A stretch of 51,069 bases of DNA, taken from positions 1 to 51,069 of the forward strand of contig JBMNOE010000019.1 of NCBI GenBank assembly GCA_050942895.1. Direction: 5' to 3'. Positions 43,709 through 51,069 of this stretch are shown here, piece by piece; position 1 is the stretch's first letter; every line of letters starts with the position of its first letter. The position numbers and the translations under genes were made by a program. Under the pieces are notes generated by a model. It was not told the DNA's origin. It ran no database searches and saw nothing but the letters and a program-made list of their open reading frames with translations. The DNA is from JBNRMR01 sp050942895. GTDB taxonomy: Bacteria; Bacillota; Clostridia; Christensenellales; UBA1750.

Positions 43709-45607
43709 TCAGCGATTAAAAGCATTGTTTTTTTCCAGCCATACCATCAAAACGGTGATGTCCCCAGGCGAAACCCCGCTGATTCGCGAGGCTTGGCCAA
43801 GGGTCTGGGGGCGTACTTGGGAGAGCTTTTGGCGGGCTTCAATGCGCAACGCGCCGATCTTATGATAATCTACATTTTCCGACAAGCGTAAATCTTCCAT
43901 CCGCCTGAGGGCCTGTGTTTGGGCGGCCTGTCGCCTGAGATAGCCCTCATATCTTACGGCTATTTCAACTTGCTCCTGAACCTGCGGCGAGATATGAGGC
44001 AGGGAGGGATCGATGCTGTAAAGCCAACCGTATGACGCGTTTGCGCGCTTTAAAATATCGCGGGCGGATATGCCGCTTTTCACCGGCGGCTCATCTATGG
44101 CTTCAAGATGAGGGTTAATCAGGCCCGGGCCATAGTGATTTTCATCAATGGCAGCCATTGCTTTTTCAAGCTCGGATTTTTTTTGAATGAACCTGTCATA
44201 GCGCTCGTCGCTGACAAGACCGGCTTTTCTGCCCAGTTCAGTCAAGCGAAGATCGGCATTGTCCTGGCGAAGTGACAGGCGGTATTCCGCACGGGAGGTC
44301 ATCATCCTGTAGGGCTCGTTGGTGCCTTTGGTGGTGAGGTCATCAATGAGGACGCCGATATATGCGTCTGCACGGCCCAGCAGCAAGGGCTCCTTCTCTT
44401 TCAAAAGCATGGCTGCGTTAATGCCGGCGATAAGGCCCTGGGCGGCGGCTTCCTCATAGCCGGAGGAGCCGTTTATCTGCCCGGCAAAAAAAAGACCGAG
44501 GATGTCCTTGCTTTCAAGGGAGGTCTTTACTGCGGTTGGGTTGATGCAGTCATATTCTATGGCATATGCAAGGCGTACTATGTTCACATTTTCAAGGCCG
44601 GGCAATGTGCGGTAAAGCTCCGTTTGAACATCTTCCGGCAAGCTGGTGGACATTCCCTGCACATACCATTCTGTGGTGAAAAGACTTTCGGGCTCCAGGA
44701 AAAACTGATGGCGGTCCTTGTCGGCAAAGCGGACGATTTTGTCCTCGATGGAGGGGCAGTATCTGGGGCCGACGCCCTCGATTACGCCGGTGAACATGGG
44801 CGCGCGGTGAAGATTTCTGCGGATTATATCGTGGGTGCGCTCGTTTGTGTAGCCCAGATAGCAGCATAGCTGCTCCTTTTCAAGGCTGTCGTTCATGAAT
44901 GAAAAGGGGACGATTTTATCATCGCCGTGCTGGGGTTCCAGTTTTGAAAGGTCAACGCTGCGAATGTCTATGCGGGCGGGAGTGCCGGTTTTGAACCGGC
45001 GCAGCTCGAAGCCCAGTCTCTGTAGGCTGTTGGACAGCGGCGTGGCCCCCATGAGGCCGCCGGGGCCTTCATAGGATGTGTATTCGCCGATGATTATTCT
45101 GCTCTTAAGATAAACCCCTGTGGCGATTATGCAAGCGCGGCAGGAGTAGTATGCCCCTGTCGCCGTTTTAACGCCCTGAACCTGGCCGTTATTGACATCG
45201 ATATCGGCGATTTCGCCTTGAATCAGAGTAAGGTTTTCCTGATGCTGCAATGCCTTCAGCATTCGATACTGATATTGTTTTTTATCAGCCTGGGTGCGCA
45301 GCGAATGGACAGCAGGGCCTTTTCCCGTGTTAAGCATTCGGGACTGAAGGAAGGTGTCGTCTATTGCCAGACCCATCTCGCCCCCCAATGCGTCGATTTC
45401 CCGGACGAGATGACCTTTAGCGGTGCCGCCTATTGAGGGATTGCAGGCAAGCATGGCAACGCCATCTATGTTGAGGGTCAAAAGCAAGGTCTTAACGCCA
45501 AGGCGTGCCAAAGCCAAGGCGGCTTCGCAGCCTGCATGGCCCGCGCCTACAACTATAGCTTCGTATGAGTTTGAATTGGAGCTTCTAAAACTCGGGTTTG
45601 CCTGCAT
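43709..45607 (-). CDS. mnmG: tRNA uridine-5-carboxymethylaminomethyl modification enzyme MnmG (632 aa)
   Basis: FAD-dependent partner of MnmE that installs the cmnm5 group on wobble uridine 34. The N-terminal FAD fold shows AIVVGAGHAGCEAALALARLG, and CNPSIGGTAKGHLVREIDALGGEM is the hallmark MnmG block with its conserved Cys. GYEEAAAQGLIAGINAA and the C-terminal helical MnmE-binding domain are present. Length is typical. ATG 45607 has AAAGGA eight bases upstream; an ATG three codons earlier lacks one. A short G-rich region with small hairpins (45617-45742) separates it from mnmE. Confidence 0.96.
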   Translation of the reverse strand: MQANPSFRSSNSNSYEAIVVGAGHAGCEAALALARLGVKTLLLTLNIDGVAMLACNPSIGGTAKGHLVREIDALGGEMGLAIDDTFLQSRMLNTGKGPAVHSLRTQADKKQYQYRMLKALQHQENLTLIQGEIADIDVNNGQVQGVKTATGAYYSCRACIIATGVYLKSRIIIGEYTSYEGPGGLMGATPLSNSLQRLGFELRRFKTGTPARIDIRSVDLSKLEPQHGDDKIVPFSFMNDSLEKEQLCCYLGYTNERTHDIIRRNLHRAPMFTGVIEGVGPRYCPSIEDKIVRFADKDRHQFFLEPESLFTTEWYVQGMSTSLPEDVQTELYRTLPGLENVNIVRLAYAIEYDCINPTAVKTSLESKDILGLFFAGQINGSSGYEEAAAQGLIAGINAAMLLKEKEPLLLGRADAYIGVLIDDLTTKGTNEPYRMMTSRAEYRLSLRQDNADLRLTELGRKAGLVSDERYDRFIQKKSELEKAMAAIDENHYGPGLINPHLEAIDEPPVKSGISARDILKRANASYGWLYSIDPSLPHISPQVQEQVEIAVRYEGYLRRQAAQTQALRRMEDLRLSENVDYHKIGALRIEARQKLSQVRPQTLGQASRISGVSPGDITVLMVWLEKNNAFNR

Positions 45608-45742
45608 TATTAACATCCTTTTTCTATGGCTGTTTCAAGGGCGGTGGGGGCCCCACCCACCCACGGAAAGCTCTTTGCCTGCTGGCAAAGGCCTTTCCTC
45701 CCAAGGTGCTACGAGAACCCTCCGCCGTTTTTTGCGGTTCTT

Positions 45743-47128
45743 TTATTTGCCCAGGCAGAAGCTCTCGAATATGCGGGAGATCAGCTCGTCATCGGCGGTC
45801 TTGCCGGTTATCAGGCCCAGGTGATGCCAGGCATCCCTCAGATCAATCGCGCAGACATCCACAGGCATACCCGCCTCAATGGCCGCCAAAGCCAGCCCAA
45901 GGGCCTTTCTGGCGCTTTTCACCGACGCCACATGCCTTTCCTCGGTGAGGCTGGCATCGCCCAGAGAATCGCTTTCTTCGAACATGGAGGAGAGCATCTG
46001 TTTTAGCTCATCTATGCCCTGCAGAGTGAGGGCTGATACTGTCACGGAAGGTATTTCGACGTCCGAAGGTATGAAAGCCTCACCTTCGCCGAATAAATCA
46101 GTCTTATTTTTCACCAGAATCATGGGCTTGTCAAGATCAATAATTCTCCTGTCTTCATCGGTAAATTCTTCGCCCATGTCCCACACCAGCAGGACGATAT
46201 CCGCGCTTTGGATTTCCGCCCGGGCGCGCTCAATGCCAATGCGCTCGATGACATCGCCTTCGGTTTCGGCTCCTGCCCGAAGGCCCGCGGTGTCGCAAAT
46301 TGTGGCAGGGATGCCGTTAATGTTCAGCGGCTCCGTCAGAATATCCCGGGTCGTGCCGGCGATATCCGTCACAATTGCCCGATTCTCGCCCAGCAGCGCG
46401 TTCATAAGAGAGGACTTTCCCGCATTGGGCTTCCCAGCGATGCATATGCGTATGCCGTCACGCAGCTTTTTCGCATAATCTGCGCTTTTAAGCAGGCGGT
46501 CAAGGGCGGCGTAAATGGAAAGAATGCGGTCAAAAGTCTGCCTTAAGGTCATATCGTCGACATCTTCCTCCGGATAATCAGCAGCGGCCTCAATGCCGGC
46601 CATTATGTCCAGAAGATCGCTTTGCAGGGATGTGATCTCCTTTGAAAGTGCGCCGTCAAGCTGCTTTTGAGACAGCCTGGCCGCCTTTTCGGATTTGGCG
46701 GAGATTATCCGCATGACCGCTTCAGCCTGCGAAAGATCGATCCGCCCGTTTAAAAAGGCCCTCTTGGTGAACTCGCCCGGCTCTGCAAGCCTTGCCCCCG
46801 CAGCCATGCATGAAGAAAGCACCTGACGGGCCATCTCGCTGCCGCCATGGCAGTGTATTTCAAGAACATCCTGCGTGGTGTAGCTGTTTGGACCGCGAAA
46901 AAAAACGGCCAGCCCTTCGTCTATGGGGCTTTCATCGGGGGCGATGGCGTGGCCGTAGGTCATAATGCGGTGTTTAAGCCTTTTTGGGGACTTAAAAGGG
47001 CGGAAAACCTTGCCCGCGATTTCCCCGGCAAGGTCTCCGCTCACTCTCACTATTGCGATGCCACCGCGGCCCAAGGACGTGGCGATGGCGGCGATTGTGT
47101 CGCTGATGCGATCAAAAAGGATGTTCAT
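45743..47128 (-). CDS. mnmE: tRNA modification GTPase MnmE (461 aa)
   Basis: Potassium-activated dimeric GTPase working with MnmG on tRNA U34. The N-terminal formyl-THF-binding domain is followed by helical and G domains: G1 GKPNAGKSSLM, G3 DTAG (in ICDTAGLRAGA), the switch DIAGTTRD and G4 KNKTD. The protein ends in CLGK, the C-[ILV]-G-K motif whose Cys is essential. Length matches the family. GGGAG lies upstream of ATG 47128. The gene follows the DUF896 gene by 24 bases. Confidence 0.97.
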   Translation of the reverse strand: MNILFDRISDTIAAIATSLGRGGIAIVRVSGDLAGEIAGKVFRPFKSPKRLKHRIMTYGHAIAPDESPIDEGLAVFFRGPNSYTTQDVLEIHCHGGSEMARQVLSSCMAAGARLAEPGEFTKRAFLNGRIDLSQAEAVMRIISAKSEKAARLSQKQLDGALSKEITSLQSDLLDIMAGIEAAADYPEEDVDDMTLRQTFDRILSIYAALDRLLKSADYAKKLRDGIRICIAGKPNAGKSSLMNALLGENRAIVTDIAGTTRDILTEPLNINGIPATICDTAGLRAGAETEGDVIERIGIERARAEIQSADIVLLVWDMGEEFTDEDRRIIDLDKPMILVKNKTDLFGEGEAFIPSDVEIPSVTVSALTLQGIDELKQMLSSMFEESDSLGDASLTEERHVASVKSARKALGLALAAIEAGMPVDVCAIDLRDAWHHLGLITGKTADDELISRIFESFCLGK

Positions 47129-47152
47129 AAGGCGATCTCCCGGTCAGCAGCT

Positions 47153-47380
47153 TCAGTGGAGCCTTCCTCCCTTGCGGTCGACGCCACGCTCAAGCCTGCG
47201 CTTAGTTCCGTCCTGTGAAACTATATAGGTGCTGTCAAGGGTTAGCTGAAGATTTCTTTTAAGATCATCGATGTATTCGCGGCGCAGGGCAGCCTGTTCT
47301 TCCTTCTCAGAGACCGTGAGCCCTTCTTTTTTTTCCTTGCGCGCCAGTTTGTTTATTCTTTGTATTCTCTCATTAGTCAT
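47153..47380 (-). CDS. DUF896 (YnzC-like) protein (75 aa)
   Basis: Small DUF896 protein: RINKLARKEKKEGLTVSEKEEQAALRREYIDDLKRNLQ is the family core, a helical hairpin. Members are widespread in Firmicutes (YnzC in Bacillus); their role is not settled. GAGAGAG precedes ATG 47380. It opens the mnmE operon, an unusual place for this gene. AT-rich sequence upstream (about 47395-47440) should hold the operon promoter. Confidence 0.88.
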   Translation of the reverse strand: MTNERIQRINKLARKEKKEGLTVSEKEEQAALRREYIDDLKRNLQLTLDSTYIVSQDGTKRRLERGVDRKGGRLH

Positions 47381-47440
47381 GATATAGCTCTCTCAGTTTT
47401 TCTCCATTATTTTATCATTATTTATTATTATATTATCATA

Positions 47441-47468
47441 TAAGAAGGGGCCCCTGCTTGAAGCCCCA
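47441..47468 (-). terminator. Possible terminator after jag
   Basis: Minus strand GGGGC ... GCCCC followed by TTCTTAT; short stem and weak T run. Confidence 0.4.
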
Positions 47469-47490
47469 AAGTCTGTAAGTCATTTTCAGC

Positions 47491-48618
47491 CTATTCGGCA
47501 GACGGGCCTTCTGCTTCTGCCATGGGCTGATCTTCCGCCCTTTGTCTGCCGGATCGGGAGCCTCCCTGAGACTTTCGCTGCGCTGATTTAGGCGTTATGA
47601 CCACCCGGCGATATGGGTCGGAGCCTTCAGAGTGGGTTCTGACGCCTGTATGCCCCTGAAGCGCGCTGTGCAAAATCCTCCGCTCGTAGGGGTTCATGGG
47701 CTCAAGGGACACCTTGCGCCCCGTCTTTACGGCCTTGGTTGCAAGCCTTTGCGCCAACTTGATCAAAATATCCTCTCGTTTTGCCCTGTAGTCCTCTGCG
47801 TCAAGGGAAACCCGCTGGTAATCTTCCTCGCCCTTGTTCACTTTTAGACTCACCAAATATTGCAATGCGTCCAGAGTTTCCCCGCGGTAGCCTATCAATG
47901 TGCCGGCATCGGGGCCAGAGGCGTCTATATAAAGCCCGTTCTCGGTTTCAACTGAGGAGATCTCGATGTTAACGCCCATGAGCCTCAGCAGATTTTCAAG
48001 ATATTCCTTCGCCTCTCTTGAAAGGTCGGTTTCCTGGCCCTGCAAAAAGGCTTTCTCTCTGGACGGCCTTGCATCTTTTGCCATTGCTTGACGGAGGGCC
48101 TTTGCCTGGGCAGGCCGTTTTTGACCGCCCTTTCCGCTTCTTTCGTTTCGATTACTGTCTGTTAAAGCTTCCTTCTTCCCTCTGACAACTAAGGGATCGG
48201 CCGTAGCAGTCCTTGTGCTTCTCTCGGGCTTCTCAACCTTTTCGGCTTTTTCGGATCTGACAGGGCGCCCGTCTGTTTTTCTCTCCGCCCTTTCAACCTT
48301 TTCCGCCTTTTCTGCCTTTTCTGCCTTTATACGCTCATGAGCTTCCCGCGCTTCCTCACGCTGGCGGCGAAGCTCATCTTCGCGCTCACGATTTTCTTTA
48401 TTCTCCCGGGCGATACGTTCTGCTTCAGCCGCCTGATTAACCCTGCGCAGCTTTTCTGTTAACAAAACCCTCGCCGGCCTTGCGCCAAAGCCCAAAAAGC
48501 CCTTGGTCGCTTCGTCCAATACTGTTATATCCGTGTCTTCCCTGGCAAGGCCAAGCTGGTTTAAGCCGTTTTCTATGGCTTCTTCCAATGTCTTGCCCTG
48601 GGATTCTATCATCTTCAC
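47491..48618 (-). CDS. jag: RNA-binding protein Jag / KhpB (375 aa)
   Basis: Jag-N domain (SQGKTLEEAIENGLNQLGLA at the start, then DEATKGFLGFGARPARV), a long charged linker, then KH and R3H RNA-binding domains. The KH GxxG loop is LIGYRGETLDALQYL, and R3H residues lie in MNPYERRILHSALQ. The linker (about 60-190) is Lys/Glu/Arg-rich with KAEK-type repeats and longer than in Bacillus (protein 208 aa). In other Gram-positives KhpB pairs with KhpA to control division and small-RNA action. The GTG start at 48618 overlaps the yidC stop by four bases (GTGA), so translation is coupled. Confidence 0.93.
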   Translation of the reverse strand: MKMIESQGKTLEEAIENGLNQLGLAREDTDITVLDEATKGFLGFGARPARVLLTEKLRRVNQAAEAERIARENKENREREDELRRQREEAREAHERIKAEKAEKAEKVERAERKTDGRPVRSEKAEKVEKPERSTRTATADPLVVRGKKEALTDSNRNERSGKGGQKRPAQAKALRQAMAKDARPSREKAFLQGQETDLSREAKEYLENLLRLMGVNIEISSVETENGLYIDASGPDAGTLIGYRGETLDALQYLVSLKVNKGEEDYQRVSLDAEDYRAKREDILIKLAQRLATKAVKTGRKVSLEPMNPYERRILHSALQGHTGVRTHSEGSDPYRRVVITPKSAQRKSQGGSRSGRQRAEDQPMAEAEGPSAE

Positions 48619-49493
48619 GATATGAGCACTCCTTCTGATTCTCTTGCGTCCTTGCGCTTGTAGTAAAAGGTTATGACAAGATTTTGAGCTATGCTGACCA
48701 GCGACGACATGACCCAGTAAAGGGCGAATGCCGCATTAAAGTTCCAGCAGAACATGATTGATATCACAGGCATCATGTACTGCATCATCTTCTGGTTTTT
48801 GTTCTGGGAAGAATCAGCCACCGGTTGTGGGGTGAGCTTCGTCTGAAGAAATTGAAGCGCGCCGGAAAGGACGGGTAGAATTCCCCAACCGTTGGCATAG
48901 CTTGAAAACTGGTCCATGAAAGGGGTAATTACAGCGTCATAGCTGCTTTCAAGGAGGGCCAGATTCTCAGGTGTAATAACTGCGCTTGTACGCGCCCTGC
49001 TGAGCTGCGCCAAAACTGTTTCGGCGTTCGGCAAAACGGCGGCGGTTATGTTGTCTGGCTGGAATATATTGTTCACCCAAAGGAATTTTTCCAGAACCGG
49101 CGCCGAGGTCACGCCATGATATACATCCAAAAACATCTGCATAATGCCGTCATTTGCCGCCATGTTCATGACGGTGACCATCGCTATCAATATAGGAAAC
49201 TGAATAAGCATCGGCAAACAGCTTGAAAAAGGGCTTGCCTTTTCTTCCTTATAGAGCGCCATGGTTTTCTGTGAGCGCTTTTCAGGATCATTTTTATAGC
49301 GTTCGTTTATCTTGTCGATCTTCGGCTGCAGTGCGGCCATTTTACGGGTGTTTTTGCGCTGTTTAATCTCCAGGGGCAAAAACAGCATTTTTATTGCGAC
49401 TGTAAACAAGACTATTGCCAAAGCGTAGCTTCCAGTCATGAAATAGAACTGATCAATAACCCATTTTAAGGGTACAAGTATAAAATCGAACAT
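48615..49493 (-). CDS. yidC: Membrane protein insertase YidC / SpoIIIJ type (292 aa)
   Basis: Inserts membrane proteins with or without Sec. The short Gram-positive form: first TM with ALAIVLFTVAIKMLFLPLEI, cytoplasmic hairpin (KMAALQPKIDKINERYKND), then four TMs. The charge in the hydrophilic groove is Lys here where Bacillus SpoIIIJ has Arg73; Lys is also common in clostridial homologues. There is no lipobox cysteine. An extra loop of about 60 residues (about 130-195, with PNAETVLAQLSRARTSAV) is outside the membrane and longer than in SpoIIIJ. AGGAGG lies about 12 bases before ATG 49493. Confidence 0.95.
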   Translation of the reverse strand: MFDFILVPLKWVIDQFYFMTGSYALAIVLFTVAIKMLFLPLEIKQRKNTRKMAALQPKIDKINERYKNDPEKRSQKTMALYKEEKASPFSSCLPMLIQFPILIAMVTVMNMAANDGIMQMFLDVYHGVTSAPVLEKFLWVNNIFQPDNITAAVLPNAETVLAQLSRARTSAVITPENLALLESSYDAVITPFMDQFSSYANGWGILPVLSGALQFLQTKLTPQPVADSSQNKNQKMMQYMMPVISIMFCWNFNAAFALYWVMSSLVSIAQNLVITFYYKRKDARESEGVLIS

Positions 49494-49545
49494 CTAAGCA
49501 AAATACCTCCTGAGGGTTTGTGCATGCTTCAATCTGGCCAAGCAG

Positions 49546-49833
49546 TCAAGGCCGGTGGTAATCATCGTCAGGGTCGTCTTTTGGCTTGTAGGAAAACATC
49601 TTCAAAAAAGGAATGCCTTTGGGAGGCACCGGGTCATAGCCGCCGTGGGAAAAGGGATTACATCGCAATAGCCTCCATGTTGAAAGGGCTGTCCCTTTAA
49701 ATGCGCCATGGGCTTTAAGAGCGCCTATTGCATAGGCGGAGCAGGTGGGGTGATACTTACAAGCCCTGGGCAAAACCGGAGAAAGATACTTGCGGTATAA
49801 AGATATCAGATATATTAAAGCCCGGGAAATCAT
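49546..49833 (-). CDS. yidD: Membrane protein insertion efficiency factor YidD (95 aa)
   Basis: Small cytoplasmic, membrane-associated protein that helps YidC. The family core YRKYLSPVLPRACKYHPTCSAYAIGALKAHGAFKGTALSTWRLLRCNPFSHGGYDPVP is complete with its three cysteines. Its ATG (49833) overlaps the rnpA stop by four bases. Usual place between rnpA and yidC. Confidence 0.96.
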   Translation of the reverse strand: MISRALIYLISLYRKYLSPVLPRACKYHPTCSAYAIGALKAHGAFKGTALSTWRLLRCNPFSHGGYDPVPPKGIPFLKMFSYKPKDDPDDDYHRP

Positions 49834-50324
49834 GACTTGTCTGCCTGCGAACTTTCGCAGCGCAAAGTTTCTGAGCCTCCCGGTCTTTTCATATCCTTTT
49901 GTTTGGACGCATCCGAAGCAAAGACGCTGTTTTTGCTCTTTGCCCGATTTGCCGCCTGCACTCCGGCAGAACTCTCCGCCCTCTCGTTCGGTGCGCCTTC
50001 CTTATAGAGCTGCATTTTCCGCATGAGATGGTCAAAAGACCCTCTGAGCTGATGGACGCTTGCGCCGACGGCATCTTTTCTGGCGATAAGCAAATAATAA
50101 CCCCGCCTCATCCTCGGCAACTGCGGCCTGACGACTTCTCTTAAAAGACGCTTTACACGGTTGCGGACAACGGCCCCGCCCAATTTTTTTGACACTGAAA
50201 ATCCAACCAACAAATTTCGGTTTGATATGTGCAGCAACACCATATGCCTGTTCGCATATGACTTCCCCCTGCGGTGCACATAAGCAAATTGGGAGTTTTT
50301 TTTCAAGCTGTATTTGCGTTGCAA
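49830..50324 (-). CDS. rnpA: Ribonuclease P protein component RnpA (164 aa)
   Basis: Protein subunit of RNase P, which trims tRNA 5' ends. The signature VRNRVKRLLREVVR is complete, and the first 115 residues match the family. A tail of about 50 residues (Ala, Ser, Lys-rich, APNERAESSAGVQ and on) is extra compared with the usual 115-120. The start is TTG 50324 with GAGGG upstream; it agrees with the usual N-terminus (KKNSQFAYVHRRG). It follows rpmH by 58 bases. Confidence 0.94.
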   Translation of the reverse strand: MQRKYSLKKNSQFAYVHRRGKSYANRHMVLLHISNRNLLVGFSVSKKLGGAVVRNRVKRLLREVVRPQLPRMRRGYYLLIARKDAVGASVHQLRGSFDHLMRKMQLYKEGAPNERAESSAGVQAANRAKSKNSVFASDASKQKDMKRPGGSETLRCESSQADKS

Positions 50325-50382
50325 CTGCTATGCCCTCTTTAGCTGGTCGGTGAGCTTTTGACGACGACCGATAGCGCCCAAA

Positions 50383-50517
50383 CTATGCGCTCAGCTTTTT
50401 GCGGCCTCTAAGACGGCGCGACTTAAGCACGCGACGGCCGCTCTTGGTGCTCATCCTTTTTCTGAAGCCGTGAACCTTGCTGCGTTTACGGCACTTAGGT
50501 TGGTAGGTCATCCACAT
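50383..50517 (-). CDS. rpmH: 50S ribosomal protein L34 (44 aa)
   Basis: Very basic L34, a short protein opening MWMTYQPKCRKRSKVHGFRKR and ending GRKKLSA, a full-length match to the family. Most L34 proteins begin MKRTYQP; here the second and third residues are Trp and Met. GGGAG nine bases before ATG 50517 fixes the start over the ATG two codons later. A perfect sigma-A promoter lies at 50670-50698. It is the first gene of the rpmH-rnpA-yidD-yidC-jag operon. Confidence 0.97.
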   Translation of the reverse strand: MWMTYQPKCRKRSKVHGFRKRMSTKSGRRVLKSRRLRGRKKLSA

Positions 50518-50669
50518 AAAAATACACTCCCTTTTTAATTTGCGGACCGATAAAAGCCGTTACACGGCATCCGCCAACAAAGAAATTAATGAAGATTGCT
50601 TCAAGTTTTAAGCGTTCAAAGCAAACTTTTCAAAAAGAAACAAAGCTGCTTGCATAAAACAGCTATCAT

Positions 50670-50698
50670 ATTATATTACCTAAATGCGGCTCTGTCAA
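50670..50698 (-). promoter_or_regulatory. rpmH: Consensus promoter for the rpmH operon
   Basis: Minus strand TTGACA, 17 bases, TATAAT. The leader to rpmH is about 145 bases. Confidence 0.9.
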
Positions 50699-50829
50699 GG
50701 AAAAGAGCGCTTATATTTGCAAAATTGCTCATGGATGAGAATCTACAATATAAATGTCGCTTAAAACACGGGTAAAATTCTGATAAAAGCTATAAAAACC
50801 AAAAAGAGTGAAAAAGGTGAAAAAAGGTA

Positions 50830-50857
50830 TTGACATAGCAGCTTCAGATGTGATAAT
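50830..50857 (+). promoter_or_regulatory. Strong rightward promoter, probably rRNA operon
   Basis: TTGACA (50830-50835) then GATAAT (50852-50857, 16-base spacer; 18 if TAATAT is used). It is followed by a GC-rich start region with GCTCGGGACG, typical of rRNA operons. Confidence 0.65.
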
Positions 50858-50864
50858 ATAACGG

Positions 50865-51069
50865 AGCTGTCGCTCGGGACGCAATGACCCTCGAGGGCTT
50901 TTATTAGCCCCTTTTGGGGATTTGCAGAGTGAGCCGGCTATAAGGACATTGAAAACGGAACATAGATGAAGAAGCAAAGGAAAAAGTAATTCTTTTGAGA
51001 TTTTGAGCGAAGGCAAACTATATGTTTGAGTTAGCCTTTTAGTATCCTTAAGGGTACTGAATGCAGGCG
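50865..51069 (+). ncRNA. Putative rRNA operon leader, truncated by window edge
   Basis: A region with boxA-like GGACATTGAAAACGG (about 50943-50957), hairpins CCCTCGAGGG and GCCCC-TTTT-GGGGA, then AGTATCCTTAAGGGTACT (about 51040-51057), as in the processed leader or spacer of Firmicute rRNA. No 16S start is reached in the window. The alternative is a leader of another stable RNA. Confidence 0.4.

Larger units (their letters stand above)
50518..51069. other. Divergent rpmH / putative rRNA upstream region
   Basis: 552 bases with no protein gene. It holds the rpmH promoter, a T-rich leader and, from 50830, a strong rightward promoter and RNA leader. dnaA, usually found divergent from rpmH at this place, is not here, and no good DnaA-box cluster is seen. 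Confidence 0.6.

Noticed and set aside
49817..49830. Noc-binding-site-like AAAGCCCGGGAAAT
   Set aside because: Three mismatches in one half; a single chance hit at the rnpA-yidD overlap, not a convincing site.
50729..51016. 95-aa minus-strand ORF at the right edge
   Set aside because: Antisense to the strong promoter and putative rRNA leader; no ribosome site.
1..51069. tRNA genes, IS elements, prophage, CRISPR
   Set aside because: Looked for T-arm GTTCGAATC-like motifs, transposase motifs and spaced repeats on both strands; none seen, though short tRNAs are easy to miss by eye.

Overview
The window looks like part of the chromosome of an endospore-forming member of the Clostridia (Firmicutes) with middling GC. 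The evidence is the Firmicute origin-proximal gene set (rpmH, rnpA, yidD, yidC, jag, mnmE, mnmG, rsmG, noc, parA, parB; dnaN, recF, gyrB, gyrA), AddAB in place of RecBCD, a DUF896 gene, a BofA homologue and a CotS-like kinase (both sporulation families), strong AGGAGG-type ribosome binding sites and consensus sigma-A promoters.

Layout. 1-8.1 kb: a decayed GNAT acetyltransferase, a two-gene Gfo/Idh/MocA oxidoreductase operon, a small amidase-domain protein convergent with a large secreted Ig-like/SH3b protein, and a HelD-type helicase. 8.2-16.6 kb: a Cys-rich clostridial protein, a 46-residue zinc-finger-like protein, an MFS transporter behind a GC-rich structured leader, a nitroreductase, small unknowns, a USP-tadA pair, a QueT-type transporter and a MATE exporter. 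16.8-24.1 kb: aspartokinase, CotS-like kinase, cytoplasmic sulfatase-family enzyme overlapping a small P-loop kinase, and glycogen phosphorylase. 24.5-31.5 kb: dnaN-recF-gyrB-gyrA on the plus strand. 31.6-39.1 kb: a frameshifted DUF2798 gene, then addB-addA and bofA. 39.2-50.5 kb, all minus strand: an alpha/alpha-toroid-like unknown, parB-parA, noc, rsmG-mnmG-mnmE-DUF896, and jag-yidC-yidD-rnpA-rpmH. The right edge holds a strong rightward promoter and what looks like an rRNA leader.

The most notable point is the arrangement of the origin genes. In the textbook Firmicute order the rpmH...parB arm and the dnaA-dnaN...gyrA arm diverge from oriC. Here the two arms converge: the distal ends (addA/bofA and parB) are joined in the middle, rpmH faces outward towards a putative rRNA operon, and dnaN is preceded by glgP. 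dnaA is absent from both expected places. Two perfect 16-bp parS palindromes lie in the joined middle, one directly after the addA stop codon and one between parA and noc. The second ParB-family protein carries all four residues that distinguish Noc from ParB.

Functionally the core serves chromosome replication and supercoiling (DnaN, GyrAB), repair (RecF, AddAB), segregation and nucleoid occlusion (ParAB, Noc), tRNA and rRNA modification (MnmE/MnmG, TadA, RsmG), tRNA 5' processing (RnpA), membrane protein insertion (YidC/YidD) and sporulation (BofA). The first 24 kb is metabolic and accessory. No insertion sequence, prophage, CRISPR array or tRNA gene was seen.
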